7,671 bases of DNA from Bordetella parapertussis (GTDB taxonomy: Bacteria > Pseudomonadota > Gammaproteobacteria > Burkholderiales > Burkholderiaceae_B). The stretch covers positions 1 through 7,671 of the forward strand of contig CAMBZR010000110.1 in the NCBI GenBank assembly GCA_945872285.1, read 5' to 3'. The position numbers and the translations under genes were made by a program. The notes beneath the pieces are model-generated. The model had not been told where the DNA came from and did no database searches. It worked only from the letters and a program-made list of their open reading frames with translations. Numbering within the stretch: position 1 is the first letter of the stretch; the number at the start of each line of letters is the position of its first letter. Below, piece after piece: positions 6,434 through 7,671 of this stretch.

Positions 6434-7087
6434 CTAAGCATCCCCTATGCCAGGCACGCGAAAGAGTTTTTCAATATGCCGCACGCCTCGTATCAAGATC
6501 CAGTAGATTCCGAAATAAAGAATCCCGACTGCCAAATACACTTCGATTCCGCGTAGCGTGGTCGCCGTCAGATTCATGGCCTGCTTGGTCATCTCGGGGA
6601 TGCCGACGGTATAGGCGAAAGGAGAATACTTGAGGATCGACGTGAACTCATTGATCATTCCTGGCACCGCAAAGCGTAGCATTTGAGGGGCTTCAATGTA
6701 TGTAAAGACTTGCAAGCGACTCATACCGCTAGCTTGGGCCGCCAGAACTTCAGAGGCGTTGACCGCTTGTAGTGCACCTCGAAAAACTTCAGACAGGTAG
6801 GCGGCGGCGATGAGGCCTAGGCTTAAGGCCATCGCAGCGAGTGAACTCACTTTTACACCAATACTTGGTAACCCGAAATACACCATGAACAAGAGCACTA
6901 AAACCGGGACTCCTCGAAACACGTAAGTGAAAACATCGAGAACCTCGCCAATTTTTTGTGTGCCTAGCTGTCTAAGGCCCGTCATCACCAGTGCGACCAG
7001 CAGCGCGGTTGCGCTACAGGTGAGCGTGACGAGTAAAGTGTGTCCGAGCCCTTGTGCTAATTGCTCAAGGATCTCTAGAAAGCTCAT
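6434..7087 (-). CDS. Amino acid ABC transporter permease (HisM/GlnP family), first subunit
   Basis: This inner-membrane channel subunit has 217 residues and about five membrane helices. The FRGVPVLVLLFMVYFGLP block (57-74) and the EAA loop EVLAAQASGMSRLQVFTYIEAP (113-134) are typical of the family; the glycine at 121 is present, while the usual Ile-x-Leu-Pro end is altered to Ile-Glu-Ala-Pro. The segment NEFTSILKYSPFAYTVGIPEM corresponds to the conserved region after the loop. It begins 19 nt after the binding-protein stop with no recognisable Shine-Dalgarno (an A-rich stretch precedes the ATG), so it may rely on coupling. It ends 1 nt before the chosen ATPase start. It is clearly diverged from the other permease (5033-5698), so the pair is not a recent duplication. 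Confidence 0.94.
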   Translation of the reverse strand: MSFLEILEQLAQGLGHTLLVTLTCSATALLVALVMTGLRQLGTQKIGEVLDVFTYVFRGVPVLVLLFMVYFGLPSIGVKVSSLAAMALSLGLIAAAYLSEVFRGALQAVNASEVLAAQASGMSRLQVFTYIEAPQMLRFAVPGMINEFTSILKYSPFAYTVGIPEMTKQAMNLTATTLRGIEVYLAVGILYFGIYWILIRGVRHIEKLFRVPGIGDA

Positions 7088-7106
7088 GTTGAAATTTTTT
7101 TAGGTG

Positions 7107-7670
<564 letters not shown>

Positions 7671-7671
7671 C

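Noticed and set aside
7088..7106. Run of seven T (7095-7101) between binding-protein and permease genes as a terminator
   Set aside because: In the direction of transcription it is an A-run, and no stem precedes it.

Overview
The window reads as chromosomal DNA of a betaproteobacterium of the order Burkholderiales, probably an Alcaligenaceae-like lineage. The argument is the presence of two Bug/TctC-type periplasmic binding proteins, a family greatly expanded in that group, next to a Nu-class glutathione transferase, a TfdA-like dioxygenase and a polar amino acid ABC operon. Base composition looks balanced (around half G+C by eye, not computed), which is low for Bordetella or Achromobacter. 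The genus cannot be fixed from this sequence.

Layout: (1) On the plus strand, the C-terminal part of a Bug-family binding protein (cut by the left edge) is followed by a YfcG-like glutathione S-transferase. (2) On the minus strand, read right to left, a TfdA/TauD-type Fe(II)/2-oxoglutarate dioxygenase is followed 35 nt later by a TauE/SafE-type anion exporter. These look like a two-gene unit for oxidative cleavage of a small organic acid and export of an anionic product. (3) A roughly 257-bp divergent intergenic region follows, with short palindromes and repeats and a consensus-like -10 box. (4) trhO, the rhodanese-domain tRNA uridine-34 hydroxylase, lies on the plus strand and its 3' end overlaps the next, convergent gene by 14 bp. 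(5) From the right edge to about 4017, one minus-strand run holds a family-3 solute-binding protein (cut by the right edge), a permease, an ATPase, a second permease, and finally a complete Bug-family binding protein. Spacings are 19 nt, 1 nt, a 4-nt overlap and 41 nt.

How the genes work together: the family-3 binding protein, two HisM/GlnP-type permeases and the GlnQ/HisP-type ATPase form one complete polar amino acid (or related small charged solute) importer. The Bug protein at the end of that run has no TctA/TctB membrane partners in view. It is either a passenger or an additional periplasmic receptor.

I see no RNA gene, CRISPR array, insertion sequence, integrase, phage gene or defence system. 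No intergenic stretch exceeds 300 bases. Nothing here amounts to an undescribed system. The points most worth a second look are the dioxygenase/exporter pair and the Bug protein attached to an ABC operon.
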